A DNA stretch of 22,581 nt from Clostridia bacterium. Lineage in GTDB: Bacteria > Bacillota_A > Clostridia > Oscillospirales > Acutalibacteraceae. The position numbers and the translations under genes were made by a program. Shown here one piece after another: positions 14,981-22,581 of this stretch; position 1 is the first letter of the stretch; every line of letters begins with the position of its first letter. Below the pieces are notes generated by a model. The model made no database searches. It saw nothing but the letters and a program-made list of their open reading frames with translations, and was not told where the DNA came from. Where the stretch lies: assembly GCA_024699005.1 (NCBI GenBank), contig JAILQN010000180.1, positions 1 to 22,581 on the forward strand. Direction: 5' to 3'.

Positions 14981-15147
14981 AATGTGCAATGTGCAATGTG
15001 CAATGTGTAATTGCGCCGGACCGTGTCCCAGCTGTTTGCATCATACCGCCCCGTGAGCATCAGAACAAAACCTTCCGGGGCGGAGATACGTCAGCCGTAA
15101 TACCATCCAAAACGCAATTGCACATTGCACATTGCTAATTGCACATT
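14981..15147. repeat. 167-bp MITE-like element with 35-bp terminal inverted repeats
   Basis: The left arm (14981-15015) consists of four tandem AATGTGC-like heptamers followed by AATTGCG. The right arm (15113-15147) is its inverted repeat with 3 mismatches in 35. The 97-bp core contains a second inverted repeat, CCGCCCC (15046-15052) and GGGGCGG (15077-15083), so the whole element could fold into one long hairpin. No frame of note is present. It lies between glmU and pth and differs in sequence from the GAGAGTTGAG element near 1.5 kb. Confidence 0.8.
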
Positions 15148-15158
15148 ACTCCTGACTG

Positions 15159-16559
15159 TCACTCGTCGTCATCGATTTCCACCGTCCTGCGGTAGGGCTG
15201 ATGTTCAATGACCCAATTCCGCTTGACTTCCTGCCTGGAGCGGGCGATAACGAGCGAATTGTCTGGCACGTCCTCGGTTATGGTGGAGCCGGCGGCGGTG
15301 AATGCGTTTTTACCGACAGTGACCGGCGCGACGAGATTCGTGTTGCAGCCTATGAAGGCGCCGTCCCTGATGACGGTGCGGAACTTCTCCTTCCCGGTGA
15401 AGTTTACCGTGACCGTGCCGCAGCCGAAGTTGACGTTCTTTCCCACGTCGGAGTCGCCGACGTAAGTCAGGTGCGAGACCGCGGTACCCTCGTCCACGAC
15501 CGAGTTCTTGACCTCGGTGAAGTTGCCGAGATGCACCCTGTCGCAGATGACGCTGTTGGGACGAATCTGGGCGAACGGCCCTATGCGGCAGTTGCTTCTG
15601 ATCTCGGCGGAGCGGATCTGGGAATTATCAAAGCGCACAAGGTCCCCGATCTTTGAATCCTTGATATAGGAGTTGGGGCCGATGACGCATTTTTCGCCTA
15701 TGGAGACCTTGCCCCTGGCTATCGTGCCGGGCAGTATGCGGGTGTCCTTGCCGACTTCCACGTCGGGCCCGATGATGACGCCGTCGGTACAGGGGATGTC
15801 CACTCCGTTGTCCCAGAGCTTATTGAGTATCCTGAAACGCGCAACCTCGTTGATTTCAGAGAGCTGGCGTCTTGTATTCGCGCCGAGTATGACGCTCTGG
15901 TCTTTGGCAGTGTAAGCGCCGACTCTGCCGCCCTGACCGTTGACTATGCCGATGGTGTCGGTCAGATAGTACTCGTTCTTTGAGTTGTTCGGCGTGATTT
16001 TGGAAAGCGCGTCCAGAAGACTTTCGGCGCGGAAGCAGTATACGCCGGAGTTTACCTCGTTCACCTGCTTCTGCGCATCGTCCGCGTCCTTTTCCTCAAC
16101 TATGCGGTCGATATCGCCCTGAGAGTCGCGGATGATCCTGCCGTAGCCCGTGGGATCCGGTATTTTGGCGGTCACGACGGTTATATCGTCGCCTTTCTTC
16201 GTATGATAAGCGCAGGCGTCGCTGATGGTCTCGGCATTGATAAGAGGGGCGTCGCCGTTTAAAACAAGAACGTTGCCTTCTATGTGTCTTTTTATAAAAT
16301 CCGTCGCCTGCATAACGGCGTGACCGGTGCCTTTTCGCTCAAACTGGTGTACGGTCTCATATCTGCCGGCAAGGTGTTCTTCGATGATGTCGGCGGAAAA
16401 GCCTGTTACGACGCAGATTTCGCTGACGTCCGCCGCTTCAAGAGCGGAAATGACCCAGTCAAGCATGGGTTTGAAAAGAACTTCTGTCATGGCTTTCGGC
16501 AAAAAAGTCTTCATTCTTGTGCCCTGACCCGCCGCTAAGATTACTGCGCATGTATCCAT
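15159..16559 (-). CDS. glmU: Bifunctional GlcNAc-1-P uridylyltransferase / GlcN-1-P acetyltransferase
   Basis: The 466-residue enzyme makes UDP-GlcNAc for peptidoglycan in two steps. The N-terminal pyrophosphorylase domain (1-230) has LAAGQGTRMKTFLPKAM and NGDAP with the metal-binding Asp103. The C-terminal left-handed beta-helix (about 255-450) carries hexapeptide repeats and the acetyltransferase site: the catalytic His363 in SHLTYVGD and the GCGTVTVNFTGKEKFRT loop. Position 387, usually Tyr next to Asn386, is Phe. Length matches the family (about 450-460). GGAGG is 8 bases before the ATG, and a good promoter lies upstream at 16593-16621. The gene is divergent from rny. Confidence 0.97.
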   Translation of the reverse strand: MDTCAVILAAGQGTRMKTFLPKAMTEVLFKPMLDWVISALEAADVSEICVVTGFSADIIEEHLAGRYETVHQFERKGTGHAVMQATDFIKRHIEGNVLVLNGDAPLINAETISDACAYHTKKGDDITVVTAKIPDPTGYGRIIRDSQGDIDRIVEEKDADDAQKQVNEVNSGVYCFRAESLLDALSKITPNNSKNEYYLTDTIGIVNGQGGRVGAYTAKDQSVILGANTRRQLSEINEVARFRILNKLWDNGVDIPCTDGVIIGPDVEVGKDTRILPGTIARGKVSIGEKCVIGPNSYIKDSKIGDLVRFDNSQIRSAEIRSNCRIGPFAQIRPNSVICDRVHLGNFTEVKNSVVDEGTAVSHLTYVGDSDVGKNVNFGCGTVTVNFTGKEKFRTVIRDGAFIGCNTNLVAPVTVGKNAFTAAGSTITEDVPDNSLVIARSRQEVKRNWVIEHQPYRRTVEIDDDE

Positions 16560-16592
16560 GATGAAACCTCCGATGGATTTTTCTGTGAGAAT

Positions 16593-16621
16593 ATCATATC
16601 ACATTTAAAACAATATATCAA
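16593..16621 (-). promoter_or_regulatory. Promoter of glmU
   Basis: On the minus strand TTGATA (16621-16616) and TATGAT (16598-16593) are 17 bases apart, about 33 bases upstream of the glmU start. Each hexamer has one mismatch to the sigma-A consensus. Confidence 0.7.
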
Positions 16622-16646
16622 GGAAAAATTGCCGATGACTTTTTTC

Positions 16647-16676
16647 TTGACAAATCATTATATTGAGATATATAAT
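16647..16676 (+). promoter_or_regulatory. Promoter of rny-ymdB
   Basis: TTGACA (16647-16652) and TATAAT (16671-16676) are perfect consensus hexamers with an 18-base spacer, in an AT-rich region. The leader to the rny ATG is about 70 bases and ends with GAGGT. The rest of the 196-bp intergenic region holds only the divergent glmU promoter. Confidence 0.8.
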
Positions 16677-16755
16677 AAAAAATATTTATGATATTACAAT
16701 GAGTCAGTGTATCATTTATATAGATCAACTAAGAAAACTGAGGTGCTAAACAACA

Positions 16756-18315
16756 ATGGAGAACATCGGTCTGGTAATCGGACTGATAATTGCCGCAGCG
16801 GTGGTTTTCGCGATCGTCGGTTTTGTGATGGGCAACATCTATCGCAAAAAGACAGCGGAGGCCCGCATCGGTTCCGCCGAGCTTGAAGCCGAAAGGCTTG
16901 TGAAGCAGGCTATATCAGACGCAGAACAACAGAAAAAAGAAGTCGTGCTTGCCGCCAAGGAGGAGATCCAGCGTCAGCGCGACGACCTGGACAAAGAGAT
17001 ACGCGACCGCAGGGCGGAAGTGTCCAAGCAGGAGCGCAGGCTTATCCAGAAAGAAGAAAACCTGGAAAAACGAACCGACAATTTAGAGGCGAAGGAGGAG
17101 TCGCTCAACCAGAAGCACAAAAACGCCGACCAGCGTATACTTGAAACCGAAAAGATCAAAAAACAGCAGCAGGAGACACTTCGCCGTATTTCTGGTCTGA
17201 CTACCGAGGAGGCCAAGCGGGAGCTGCTCCTTCTGATGCAGAGCGAAGTCATCCGCGAAAAGGCTCAGATCCTGCGTAATTACGAGCAGGAGCTGCGGGA
17301 TAAATCCGACCAGATGGCGCGCGAGATCATCACGACCGCAATCCAGCGCTGCGCGTCAGACGCGACGTCCGACGTTACGGTATCTTCTGTGGAGCTGCCG
17401 GGCGGCGACGAGATGAAGGGCAGGATAATCGGCAGAGAGGGCAGGAACATCCGCACGATAGAGGCGATTACCGGGGTGGATATGATAGTTGACGACACTC
17501 CGGGGCTGGTCACGCTTTCATGCTTCAATCCCGTCAAACGCGAGATCGCGAGGCTGACTCTTGAGCGGCTTATCGCGGACGGCAGGATCCATCCCACCAT
17601 GATCGAGGAGACCTACAAACGTTCCAAACGCGAGGTGGAGCATGCGATCCGTCAGGCCGGCGAACGCGCCGCCATGGATCTGGGCGTGAACGGTCTGCAC
17701 GGCGAGCTTATAAAGATGCTCGGCAGCCTGAAGTACAGGACCAGCTACGGTCAGAACGTGCTCGATCACTCCGTTGAGGTGGCTCAGCTTGCCGGTATGA
17801 TGGCGGCGGAGCTGGGCGGCGACGTCAAAAACGCAAGGCGCGCGGGGCTTCTGCATGATATCGGCAAATCCGTCGACCGCGAGCAGGAGGGCACTCACGT
17901 AATGCTGGGCGTCGAGGCGGCAAGGAAATACCACGAAAACGAGATAGTCATCAACGCGATCCACGCTCACCACGGCGACGTGCAGCCGACAAGTCTTGTG
18001 GCCTGCCTCGTTCAGGCGGCGGACGCAATATCCGCGTCCAGACCCGGCGCCAGGCGTGAGAACGTCCAGAATTACATCAAGCGTCTTGAAGATCTGGAAA
18101 AGATCGCCGGCAGTTACGACGGCGTCGAGAACTGTTACGCTCTTCAGGCCGGCAGAGAGATACGCATCATGGTCGTGCCCGAAAGCATAAACGACGACCG
18201 CGCCGTCATCATGGCGCGCGAGATAGCCAAGCGCATAGAGACAGAGCTGCAGTATCCCGGGCAGATAAAGGTCAACCTTATCCGCGAATTCAGGGCAAAC
18301 GCGGTCGCCAAATAG
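16756..18315 (+). CDS. rny: Ribonuclease Y
   Basis: The 519-residue protein is a membrane-bound endoribonuclease that initiates mRNA decay in Firmicutes. The layout matches the family: an N-terminal membrane helix (5-27), a long charged coiled coil (about 30-200, rich in Glu, Lys, Gln and Arg), a KH RNA-binding domain (about 210-275; [20 protein letters not shown]) and an HD hydrolase domain (about 335-430) with His367-Asp368 in LLHDIGKS and HAHHGD. The usual length is about 515-520. GAGGT lies 11 bases before the ATG. The next gene, ymdB, starts 3 bases after the stop, the arrangement also seen in Bacillus subtilis. Confidence 0.97.
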   Translation: MENIGLVIGLIIAAAVVFAIVGFVMGNIYRKKTAEARIGSAELEAERLVKQAISDAEQQKKEVVLAAKEEIQRQRDDLDKEIRDRRAEVSKQERRLIQKEENLEKRTDNLEAKEESLNQKHKNADQRILETEKIKKQQQETLRRISGLTTEEAKRELLLLMQSEVIREKAQILRNYEQELRDKSDQMAREIITTAIQRCASDATSDVTVSSVELPGGDEMKGRIIGREGRNIRTIEAITGVDMIVDDTPGLVTLSCFNPVKREIARLTLERLIADGRIHPTMIEETYKRSKREVEHAIRQAGERAAMDLGVNGLHGELIKMLGSLKYRTSYGQNVLDHSVEVAQLAGMMAAELGGDVKNARRAGLLHDIGKSVDREQEGTHVMLGVEAARKYHENEIVINAIHAHHGDVQPTSLVACLVQAADAISASRPGARRENVQNYIKRLEDLEKIAGSYDGVENCYALQAGREIRIMVVPESINDDRAVIMAREIAKRIETELQYPGQIKVNLIREFRANAVAK

Positions 18316-18318
18316 ATC

Positions 18319-19104
18319 ATGTCCGTCGTCAAGATACTGGCGGTCGGCGATGTGGTCGGCAAACCCGGAACCGAATTTTTCAAAAAGAATATTCCCGCCT
18401 ATAAAAGATACGCGGGAATTGACTTATGTATCGTAAATGCGGAAAACTCCGCTCCCGGCAACGGTACCACTCCCGACTCGGCAAAGGAGCTCCTGACGTG
18501 GGGCGCCGATATCCTGACCGGCGGAAACCACAGTTTCAAACGGCGGGAATTTTACGAATATCTCGATACCAACGCTCCCTGTCTGCGTCCTGCGAATTAT
18601 CCCGAAGGCGCGCCGGGCAGGGGCTGGTGCATATACGAAACGGCGCGCCTGAGAGTATGTGTCATCAGCCTGCTCGGGACCGTATTTATGGAGAACCTTG
18701 ACAACCCTTTCCGCCGTATAGACGATATCCTCAGGATCCCGGAGGTCGAAGACTGCAAAATAAAGATCGTGGATTTCCATGCCGAAGCAACGAGCGAGAA
18801 AGAGGCCATGGGCTTTTTCCTTGACGGGCGTGTCACGGCGCTTTTCGGCACGCACACCCACGTGCAGACCGCAGATGAACGTATATTGCCCGGCGGGACC
18901 GGGTATATCACCGATCTTGGCATGACGGGTTCCGTCGATACGGTCATAGGGGTGGACAAGAACGAAATAATCTCCATGTTCCTGACCCGTATGCCGCTCA
19001 GATTCAGCAATCCCGAGACAGCCTGCCGGCTCAGCGGCTGCGTGATAGAAGCGGACACCGTGACGGGACAGTGCCTGAATATGGAGAGGATATCTCTCGG
19101 GTAA
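18319..19104 (+). CDS. ymdB: YmdB-family metallophosphoesterase
   Basis: The 261-residue protein belongs to the YmdB family of dinuclear-metal phosphodiesterases. In B. subtilis YmdB acts on 2',3'-cyclic nucleotides and affects motility and biofilm decisions. Metal ligands are visible in order: Asp11 in VGDVVGKPG, Glu42 in NAENS, Asn70-His71 in TGGNHSF, His154 in DFHAEATSEKEA, and His179 and His181 in GTHTHVQTAD. TDLGMTGS is also a family signature. The start is 3 bases after the rny stop with no Shine-Dalgarno site of its own, so translation is probably coupled. No terminator is obvious before the next gene. Confidence 0.94.
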   Translation: MSVVKILAVGDVVGKPGTEFFKKNIPAYKRYAGIDLCIVNAENSAPGNGTTPDSAKELLTWGADILTGGNHSFKRREFYEYLDTNAPCLRPANYPEGAPGRGWCIYETARLRVCVISLLGTVFMENLDNPFRRIDDILRIPEVEDCKIKIVDFHAEATSEKEAMGFFLDGRVTALFGTHTHVQTADERILPGGTGYITDLGMTGSVDTVIGVDKNEIISMFLTRMPLRFSNPETACRLSGCVIEADTVTGQCLNMERISLG

Positions 19105-19172
19105 TACGCGGCTAAAAATCTGTAACGGTCAATCTGGGAGCAACATACAATACGCAAAGCGCAATACGTAAA

Positions 19173-20729
19173 ATGAAACGCAACTCCACTCTCCACTCTC
19201 AACTCTTCACTCTGATATTGATCTTTACGCTCCTGGCGTGCTGTTTTTCCGCCTGCGGGGAGCAGACCATAATACGTCCGGGCGAGCCGGTAAGCCGTAC
19301 GGACGAAACGGCGAACATCAGTCTTACACTTAATCTCGGCTGCTCCCGGGATTATTCTTTGCCGTCCCCCTACGATTCCGATTCCGATCTGGACAAATCG
19401 CTTGTTTCACTGATGTATGAGCCGCTTTACCGGCTCGACGATGAGTTCCGCGCCGTGCCGGTACTGGCGAAGGAGATCTCTGAGCCGGACGCTGAAGGCT
19501 CGATGAACGTAGTTGTCGACACGGACAGGCAGTTCTCCGACGGCACCTACATCACAGCTGTCGACGTGGTCTATTCCTTCCGTCAGGCGAAGAATTCCTC
19601 CGAGTATTCCGCCGAGCTTTCTGCGTTCCGTTCTGCCGAGGCCAAGTCGCTCGATACGGTTCTGTTCAGCCTGAATTCATACCGTGTCGGCGCGGCGGAC
19701 GCGCTGAATTTCCCGGTGGTACAGAACGCTACCGCGGATGATGAAAACGATCTTCCGATAGGCACCGGCATGTACGCCAAAATGACTCACGGGGCATCGA
19801 TACTCAGCCTTAATCCTTACTATCCCGGCGAAAAGCCCTATATCAAAGCGATCAACCTTGTCCCGGTATCGGATGATGCGAGCCTTGTGCAGACGCTTGA
19901 CACCGGGCTCATCGACGCGTATTTTGACGACTTCTCCGCCGGGACTGTGATCGAGACCGCCGGCAGGACGGTTTTTACGCCGATGCCCAATCTGGTTTAT
20001 CTCGGCCTGAATTCGGAGGCGTACGGTCTGTCCGACCCTGCGGTCCGGCAGGCGATAGGATATTCCGTGAACCGCAGAGCGATAGCCATGAACGCCTACG
20101 AGGGGACCGCGAAGGAGGCGTACACGCCTTTCCATCCGGGATGGTACAGACTTAAAGAGAGCGGCTTTGACACCTCTTCCCTTGTTCTCGATTTCTCCAG
20201 AGCGGCACGTCTGATGTACGGCGCCGATATAGACTCGGATTATTCGTGCAGGCTGCTTGTCTATTCCGGCAACGGCTTCAAAACAGCTGCGGCGCGTCAG
20301 ATCGCCGATGATCTTGCTCATATAGGTATCGACGTGATAGTTGATGAGCGCGAATGGAGCGAGTATACGGAAGCGCTCGGCAAGGGGGATTACGAACTTT
20401 ATATCGGCGAGGTCGTGACACCCGCGTGCATGGATATTTCCCCGCTGCTGCGCGGATACCACTCTTTGTACGGCATATCCGACGCCGATACCACAGACAC
20501 CGCTTTCGCACAGTTTTCGCGCGGCAGTATAGATATGTCGGCATTTATGGATTCTTTTACAGGGAACTCACCGTTCGTTCCGCTTGTTTACCGCGACGGT
20601 GCGCTGTATTGTTCCAGGAGCATAGCTCCGGCTGTCGATACCGACTGGCATATGCCTTTCAAGAATATCGTCGAGTGGCATTTTGTGGAACCGGAGTATG
20701 TGTCGAAGGAACCGGAAACATTTTATTGA
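19173..20729 (+). CDS. Oligopeptide-type ABC transporter substrate-binding lipoprotein
   Basis: The 518-residue protein fits the SBP_bac_5 family by length and by typical segments: LVSLMYEPLYRLDDEF near the start, FSDGTYITAVDVVYSFRQAK, NPYYPGEKPYIKAINL, VYLGLNSEAYGLSDPAVRQA and the dipeptide-site region near WYRLKESG. A lipoprotein signal ends at Cys28 in CFSACG, with Cys23 in LLAC as an alternative. No permease or ATPase gene is adjacent, so it is an orphan receptor here and its substrate cannot be told. The start is unusual: there is no Shine-Dalgarno site, and residues 4-14 are encoded by a CTCCACTCTCAACTC-type repeat. Confidence 0.9.
   Translation: MKRNSTLHSQLFTLILIFTLLACCFSACGEQTIIRPGEPVSRTDETANISLTLNLGCSRDYSLPSPYDSDSDLDKSLVSLMYEPLYRLDDEFRAVPVLAKEISEPDAEGSMNVVVDTDRQFSDGTYITAVDVVYSFRQAKNSSEYSAELSAFRSAEAKSLDTVLFSLNSYRVGAADALNFPVVQNATADDENDLPIGTGMYAKMTHGASILSLNPYYPGEKPYIKAINLVPVSDDASLVQTLDTGLIDAYFDDFSAGTVIETAGRTVFTPMPNLVYLGLNSEAYGLSDPAVRQAIGYSVNRRAIAMNAYEGTAKEAYTPFHPGWYRLKESGFDTSSLVLDFSRAARLMYGADIDSDYSCRLLVYSGNGFKTAAARQIADDLAHIGIDVIVDEREWSEYTEALGKGDYELYIGEVVTPACMDISPLLRGYHSLYGISDADTTDTAFAQFSRGSIDMSAFMDSFTGNSPFVPLVYRDGALYCSRSIAPAVDTDWHMPFKNIVEWHFVEPEYVSKEPETFY
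19181..19214. repeat. CACTCTCAACTC-type repeat fragment inside the lipoprotein start
   Basis: The segment has the same low-complexity CTCCACTCT/CAACTCT composition as the right arm of the dispersed element at 1614-1637. It is preceded by short CAATACG direct repeats at 19148-19168. It supplies the N-terminal part of the signal peptide of the downstream gene. Confidence 0.55.
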
Positions 20730-20754
20730 CAAAATACAGCGCACATGGTATGAT
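20726..20754 (+). promoter_or_regulatory. Promoter of the MBL-like / superoxide reductase / rubredoxin operon
   Basis: TTGACA (20726-20731) and TATGAT (20749-20754) are 17 bases apart. The -35 box overlaps the stop codon of the lipoprotein gene. The first downstream start is at 20798, giving a leader of about 37 bases. Confidence 0.78.
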
Positions 20755-20797
20755 TTTTATATAAAGGCAATACCGTAACTCGGAATTTGGAACTATC

Positions 20798-21580
20798 ATG
20801 GAAATCAATAAGTATAACGTAGAAAAAATCGCGAACGGCACGTACCGGATAGATGAATTCGGTATGACCTCCATGTATTTCATCATTGGCAGCGAAGCGG
20901 CTCTCGCTATCGACTGCGGCATCGGCGTTTCGGATTATATGCGTGTACTCAGGAGCCTGACCACACGCCCGATCATGCTTGCCGTGACCGCGGGTCTCAC
21001 CCGTCACGTGGGCGGCAGGGGACAGTTCGCCACTCTGCGTATCTCAAGAATGGACTTTCCCCTCGTAAAAAAAGCGACGGCGAAACGTCGTGTTCTTGCA
21101 TTTCTTGCCGCGGGCGTTGCCGGAAAATGTGAACTTCCGTTGTTTGACGCGCGCATATGCAAAACGAAAAAAGAACCGTCTTACATGTATATCCGCACCG
21201 GAGACGTTATAGATCTCGGTTCCAAGCATATCAGGATATACGATACCTACGGCGTCACTACGGGCGGGCTGGCGTTCCTGTCAGAAGAGGATAAGCTTCT
21301 GTTTGCCGGCGAGGTTTATAACAAAAACACGCTGCTCTGCGCGCCCGGCGCCGATACCGTGGAGCATTACGCAGGCACTCTCAGGACCCTTATAGACAAC
21401 AACGACTGGAATGAGCTCTGGCCGATCGGCGGCAAGAAGCCCGTTACAAGGGGCGAGCTTGCGGATGCCGCCGCCTGCGCCGAAGCCGCGCTCAAAAAGA
21501 AACCGGTGCCCTTCCCGTTTATAGGCGTCGCAAAGTCAAGGGGTTACAGAATTCTTTACAGAACAGATAAAATCAGATAA
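20798..21580 (+). CDS. Metallo-beta-lactamase-fold protein with degenerate metal site
   Basis: The 260-residue protein has the sequence plan of an MBL-fold hydrolase: an N-terminal MTSMYFIIGSEAALAIDCGIG strand pair, the motif region, and a later LLFAGEVY strand. The usual THxHxDHxGG motif, however, reads TAGLTRHVGG (64-73), so only the last His remains. The GHTPGS-like loop reads YGVTTGGL, without its His, and the following metal-binding Asp (LFxGD) is Glu. Hydrolysis by the classic dinuclear mechanism is therefore unlikely. The gene heads an operon with superoxide reductase and rubredoxin, 18 bp from the former. The start at 20798 has only a weak GGAA site. It may be a pseudoenzyme or binding protein; its function is unknown. 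Confidence 0.75.
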   Translation: MEINKYNVEKIANGTYRIDEFGMTSMYFIIGSEAALAIDCGIGVSDYMRVLRSLTTRPIMLAVTAGLTRHVGGRGQFATLRISRMDFPLVKKATAKRRVLAFLAAGVAGKCELPLFDARICKTKKEPSYMYIRTGDVIDLGSKHIRIYDTYGVTTGGLAFLSEEDKLLFAGEVYNKNTLLCAPGADTVEHYAGTLRTLIDNNDWNELWPIGGKKPVTRGELADAAACAEAALKKKPVPFPFIGVAKSRGYRILYRTDKIR

Positions 21581-21598
21581 AAAGGAAGGAATACTGTT

Positions 21599-21961
21599 AT
21601 GGCATTAAAATTCTACAAGGCGGAGAACGGCTCCGTATTCGCTTTTCCGCTGGTTGAAAGCGCTCCCGCGGGTCTTACCGAAATGGTCGCCAATACGACC
21701 GACGCAGCGACCGAAAAGCACGTGCCGGTTATCGAAACAACCGGAAATCTGGTCAAGGTGACCGTAGGCTCGGTAGCTCATCCCATGCTGGAGGCCCACT
21801 CTATTCAGTGGATAGCTCTTGAGACCGCAGAAGGCGTTCAGAAAAAGGCGCTCAGGCCCGGCGACGCTCCCGAGGCCCTCTTTGCGTTGACCGAAACCGA
21901 CAGGCCCGTCGCGGCTTATGAGTACTGCAACCTCCACGGTCTGTGGAAGGCCGAAATCTGA
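21599..21961 (+). CDS. Superoxide reductase (desulfoferrodoxin family) lacking the N-terminal iron site
   Basis: The 120-residue protein reduces superoxide to hydrogen peroxide without making oxygen, an oxidative defence of anaerobes. The catalytic iron site (center II) is complete: His41 in TEKHVPVIE with the adjacent Lys40, His61 in AHPMLEAH, His67, Cys110 and His113 in YCNLHGLWKA. The N-terminal desulforedoxin domain is present in length, but all four cysteines expected around the CxxCG and CC positions are absent (the region reads KFYKAENGSVF), as in so-called class III enzymes. AAGGAAGG precedes the ATG. Electrons probably come from the rubredoxin encoded next. Confidence 0.93.
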   Translation: MALKFYKAENGSVFAFPLVESAPAGLTEMVANTTDAATEKHVPVIETTGNLVKVTVGSVAHPMLEAHSIQWIALETAEGVQKKALRPGDAPEALFALTETDRPVAAYEYCNLHGLWKAEI

Positions 21962-21985
21962 TATTAAAAGAAAGGAAATACTGCT

Positions 21986-22141
21986 ATGAAATACGTTTGC
22001 TCTGTATGCGGCTACGTTTATGACGAAGAGATCGGCGATCCCGATAACGGCATAGCCCCCGGCACAAAGTTCGAGGACCTTCCCGAGGATTGGGTCTGCC
22101 CCCTCTGCGGCGTAGGTAAAGAGAACTTCAACGAGGAATGA
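21986..22141 (+). CDS. Rubredoxin
   Basis: The 51-residue protein carries the two rubredoxin knuckles, CSVCGY (Cys5, Cys8) and CPLCG (Cys38, Cys41), which bind one iron. It also has the family core [34 protein letters not shown] precedes the ATG and is nearly the same leader as that of the superoxide reductase gene 24 bp upstream. Rubredoxin is a known electron donor to superoxide reductase, so the pairing is functional as well as positional. Confidence 0.97.
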   Translation: MKYVCSVCGYVYDEEIGDPDNGIAPGTKFEDLPEDWVCPLCGVGKENFNEE

Positions 22142-22154
22142 TCGATTGATAATG

Positions 22155-22195
22155 AGTGTGATGTCAAAACCGCTTGACATCACACTTGTATTTTT
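22155..22195 (+). terminator. Rho-independent terminator after rubredoxin
   Basis: A perfect 13-bp stem (AGTGTGATGTCAA at 22155-22167 and its complement at 22174-22186) with a 6-base loop is followed by TGTATTTTT. It closes the redox operon. Confidence 0.88.
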
Positions 22196-22236
22196 GTAAT
22201 CTGTTCGGGGAAACATATCTGAAGGAGTACGATATC

Positions 22237-22581
22237 ATGAAAAAAGCATTGAAGATTTTCGGGAAGACGATCGGCATCATTCTTGCCTGCATTATCGGCA
22301 TTCTGGCTGTTCTGTGTATCGTTACGCTTATCTGGAGCGGCGTGCAGCGCGGGAGAGGTTCGGTAATGGACTTCCCCGCGGTCCCGGATGATTTCAAACC
22401 GGAGATACGTATGGTCCTGTTTACCGATACGCACAACGAGAACGACAACGTCGCTCTCGCCATTGACACCGCCTACGAAATGTTCGACGCCGACCCGGTA
22501 TATCCGGGAGTCGACGCTTTCGTCTGCCTGGGAGATATCAGCAGCATCGGCACGGAGCCGGATTATACGAATTACAATAAC
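22237..22581 (+). CDS. Membrane-anchored calcineurin-like phosphoesterase (partial)
   Basis: The ATG at 22237 follows AAGGAG by about 9 bases. The 115 visible residues begin with a basic stretch and a membrane helix (about 11-32; TIGIILACIIGILAVLCIV). The start of a metallophosphoesterase domain outside the membrane follows: MVLFTDTHNENDN supplies the first Asp-x-His metal ligands, and VCLGDIS the next Asp. The remainder, with the GNHE and later His motifs, lies beyond the window. The substrate cannot be inferred. Confidence 0.88.
   Translation, partial: MKKALKIFGKTIGIILACIIGILAVLCIVTLIWSGVQRGRGSVMDFPAVPDDFKPEIRMVLFTDTHNENDNVALAIDTAYEMFDADPVYPGVDAFVCLGDISSIGTEPDYTNYNN

Noticed and set aside
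14981..15007. Four short direct repeats (AATGTGC), considered as a CRISPR-like array
   Set aside because: The units are contiguous heptamers without spacers, and the block is one arm of an inverted-repeat element.
19120..19132. TAACGGTCA, considered as a further LytTR half-site
   Set aside because: No partner half-site lies 21 bp away on either side and the spacer motif is absent.
19677..20462. A 261-codon minus-strand frame
   Set aside because: It lies wholly inside the substrate-binding lipoprotein gene, has no start signals and shows no domain.
1..22581. tRNA, rRNA, riboswitch, insertion sequence transposase or phage genes
   Set aside because: I looked for cloverleaf-like sequences, conserved riboswitch cores and transposase or integrase motifs on both strands and saw none I could support.

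Overview
The window looks like a chromosome segment of an anaerobic, low-to-mid GC Firmicute, most probably an uncultured gut or rumen Clostridia of the Oscillospiraceae/Ruminococcaceae type. The basis is the rny-ymdB pair, glmU near pth, a LytTR two-component system, LRR_5/BspA-like surface proteins, type I dockerins and cohesins, a class B sortase domain, superoxide reductase plus rubredoxin, and clear Shine-Dalgarno sites throughout. No sequence search was run, so the taxon is an inference.

Layout. 1-1328 (minus): a LytTR response regulator followed by the N-terminal part of a multi-pass membrane protein, probably its sensor kinase. Its consensus promoter has two 31-bp LytTR-type operators directly upstream. 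1658-3463 (plus): an exported LRR_5-like protein with a cationic C-terminal helix, flanked by two copies of a small dispersed repeat and followed by a terminator. 3736-14254 (plus): six codirectional exported-protein genes with gaps of 15-64 bp and no visible internal terminator. They encode an LRR_5 protein with a dockerin, a CHAP-domain protein with five long repeats, an FnIII-like protein with a dockerin, a cohesin/Cys-rich repeat/dockerin/sortase B fusion, a cohesin-dockerin protein, and a single-cohesin protein with a Thr/Pro linker and C-terminal membrane anchor. A third copy of the 31-bp operator sits upstream of the first gene, so the two-component system probably controls the whole locus. 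A perfect 46-bp palindrome ends it.

14326-16559 (minus): pth and glmU, separated by a 167-bp element with 35-bp terminal inverted repeats. 16756-19104 (plus): rny and ymdB. 19173-20729: an orphan oligopeptide-binding lipoprotein whose N-terminus is encoded by repeat DNA. 20798-22141: a redox operon with its own consensus promoter, made of a metallo-beta-lactamase-fold protein that lacks most metal ligands, a superoxide reductase lacking the N-terminal cysteines, and a 51-residue rubredoxin. It ends at a strong hairpin terminator. 22237-end: the start of a membrane-anchored calcineurin-like phosphoesterase.

The most interesting unit is the 3.7-14.3 kb locus. It has the parts of a small cohesin-dockerin surface assembly (membrane anchor, adaptor, dockerin-bearing clients) without any visible glycoside hydrolase. 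Its sortase is fused into one of the cohesin-dockerin components, and it appears to be under LytTR control.
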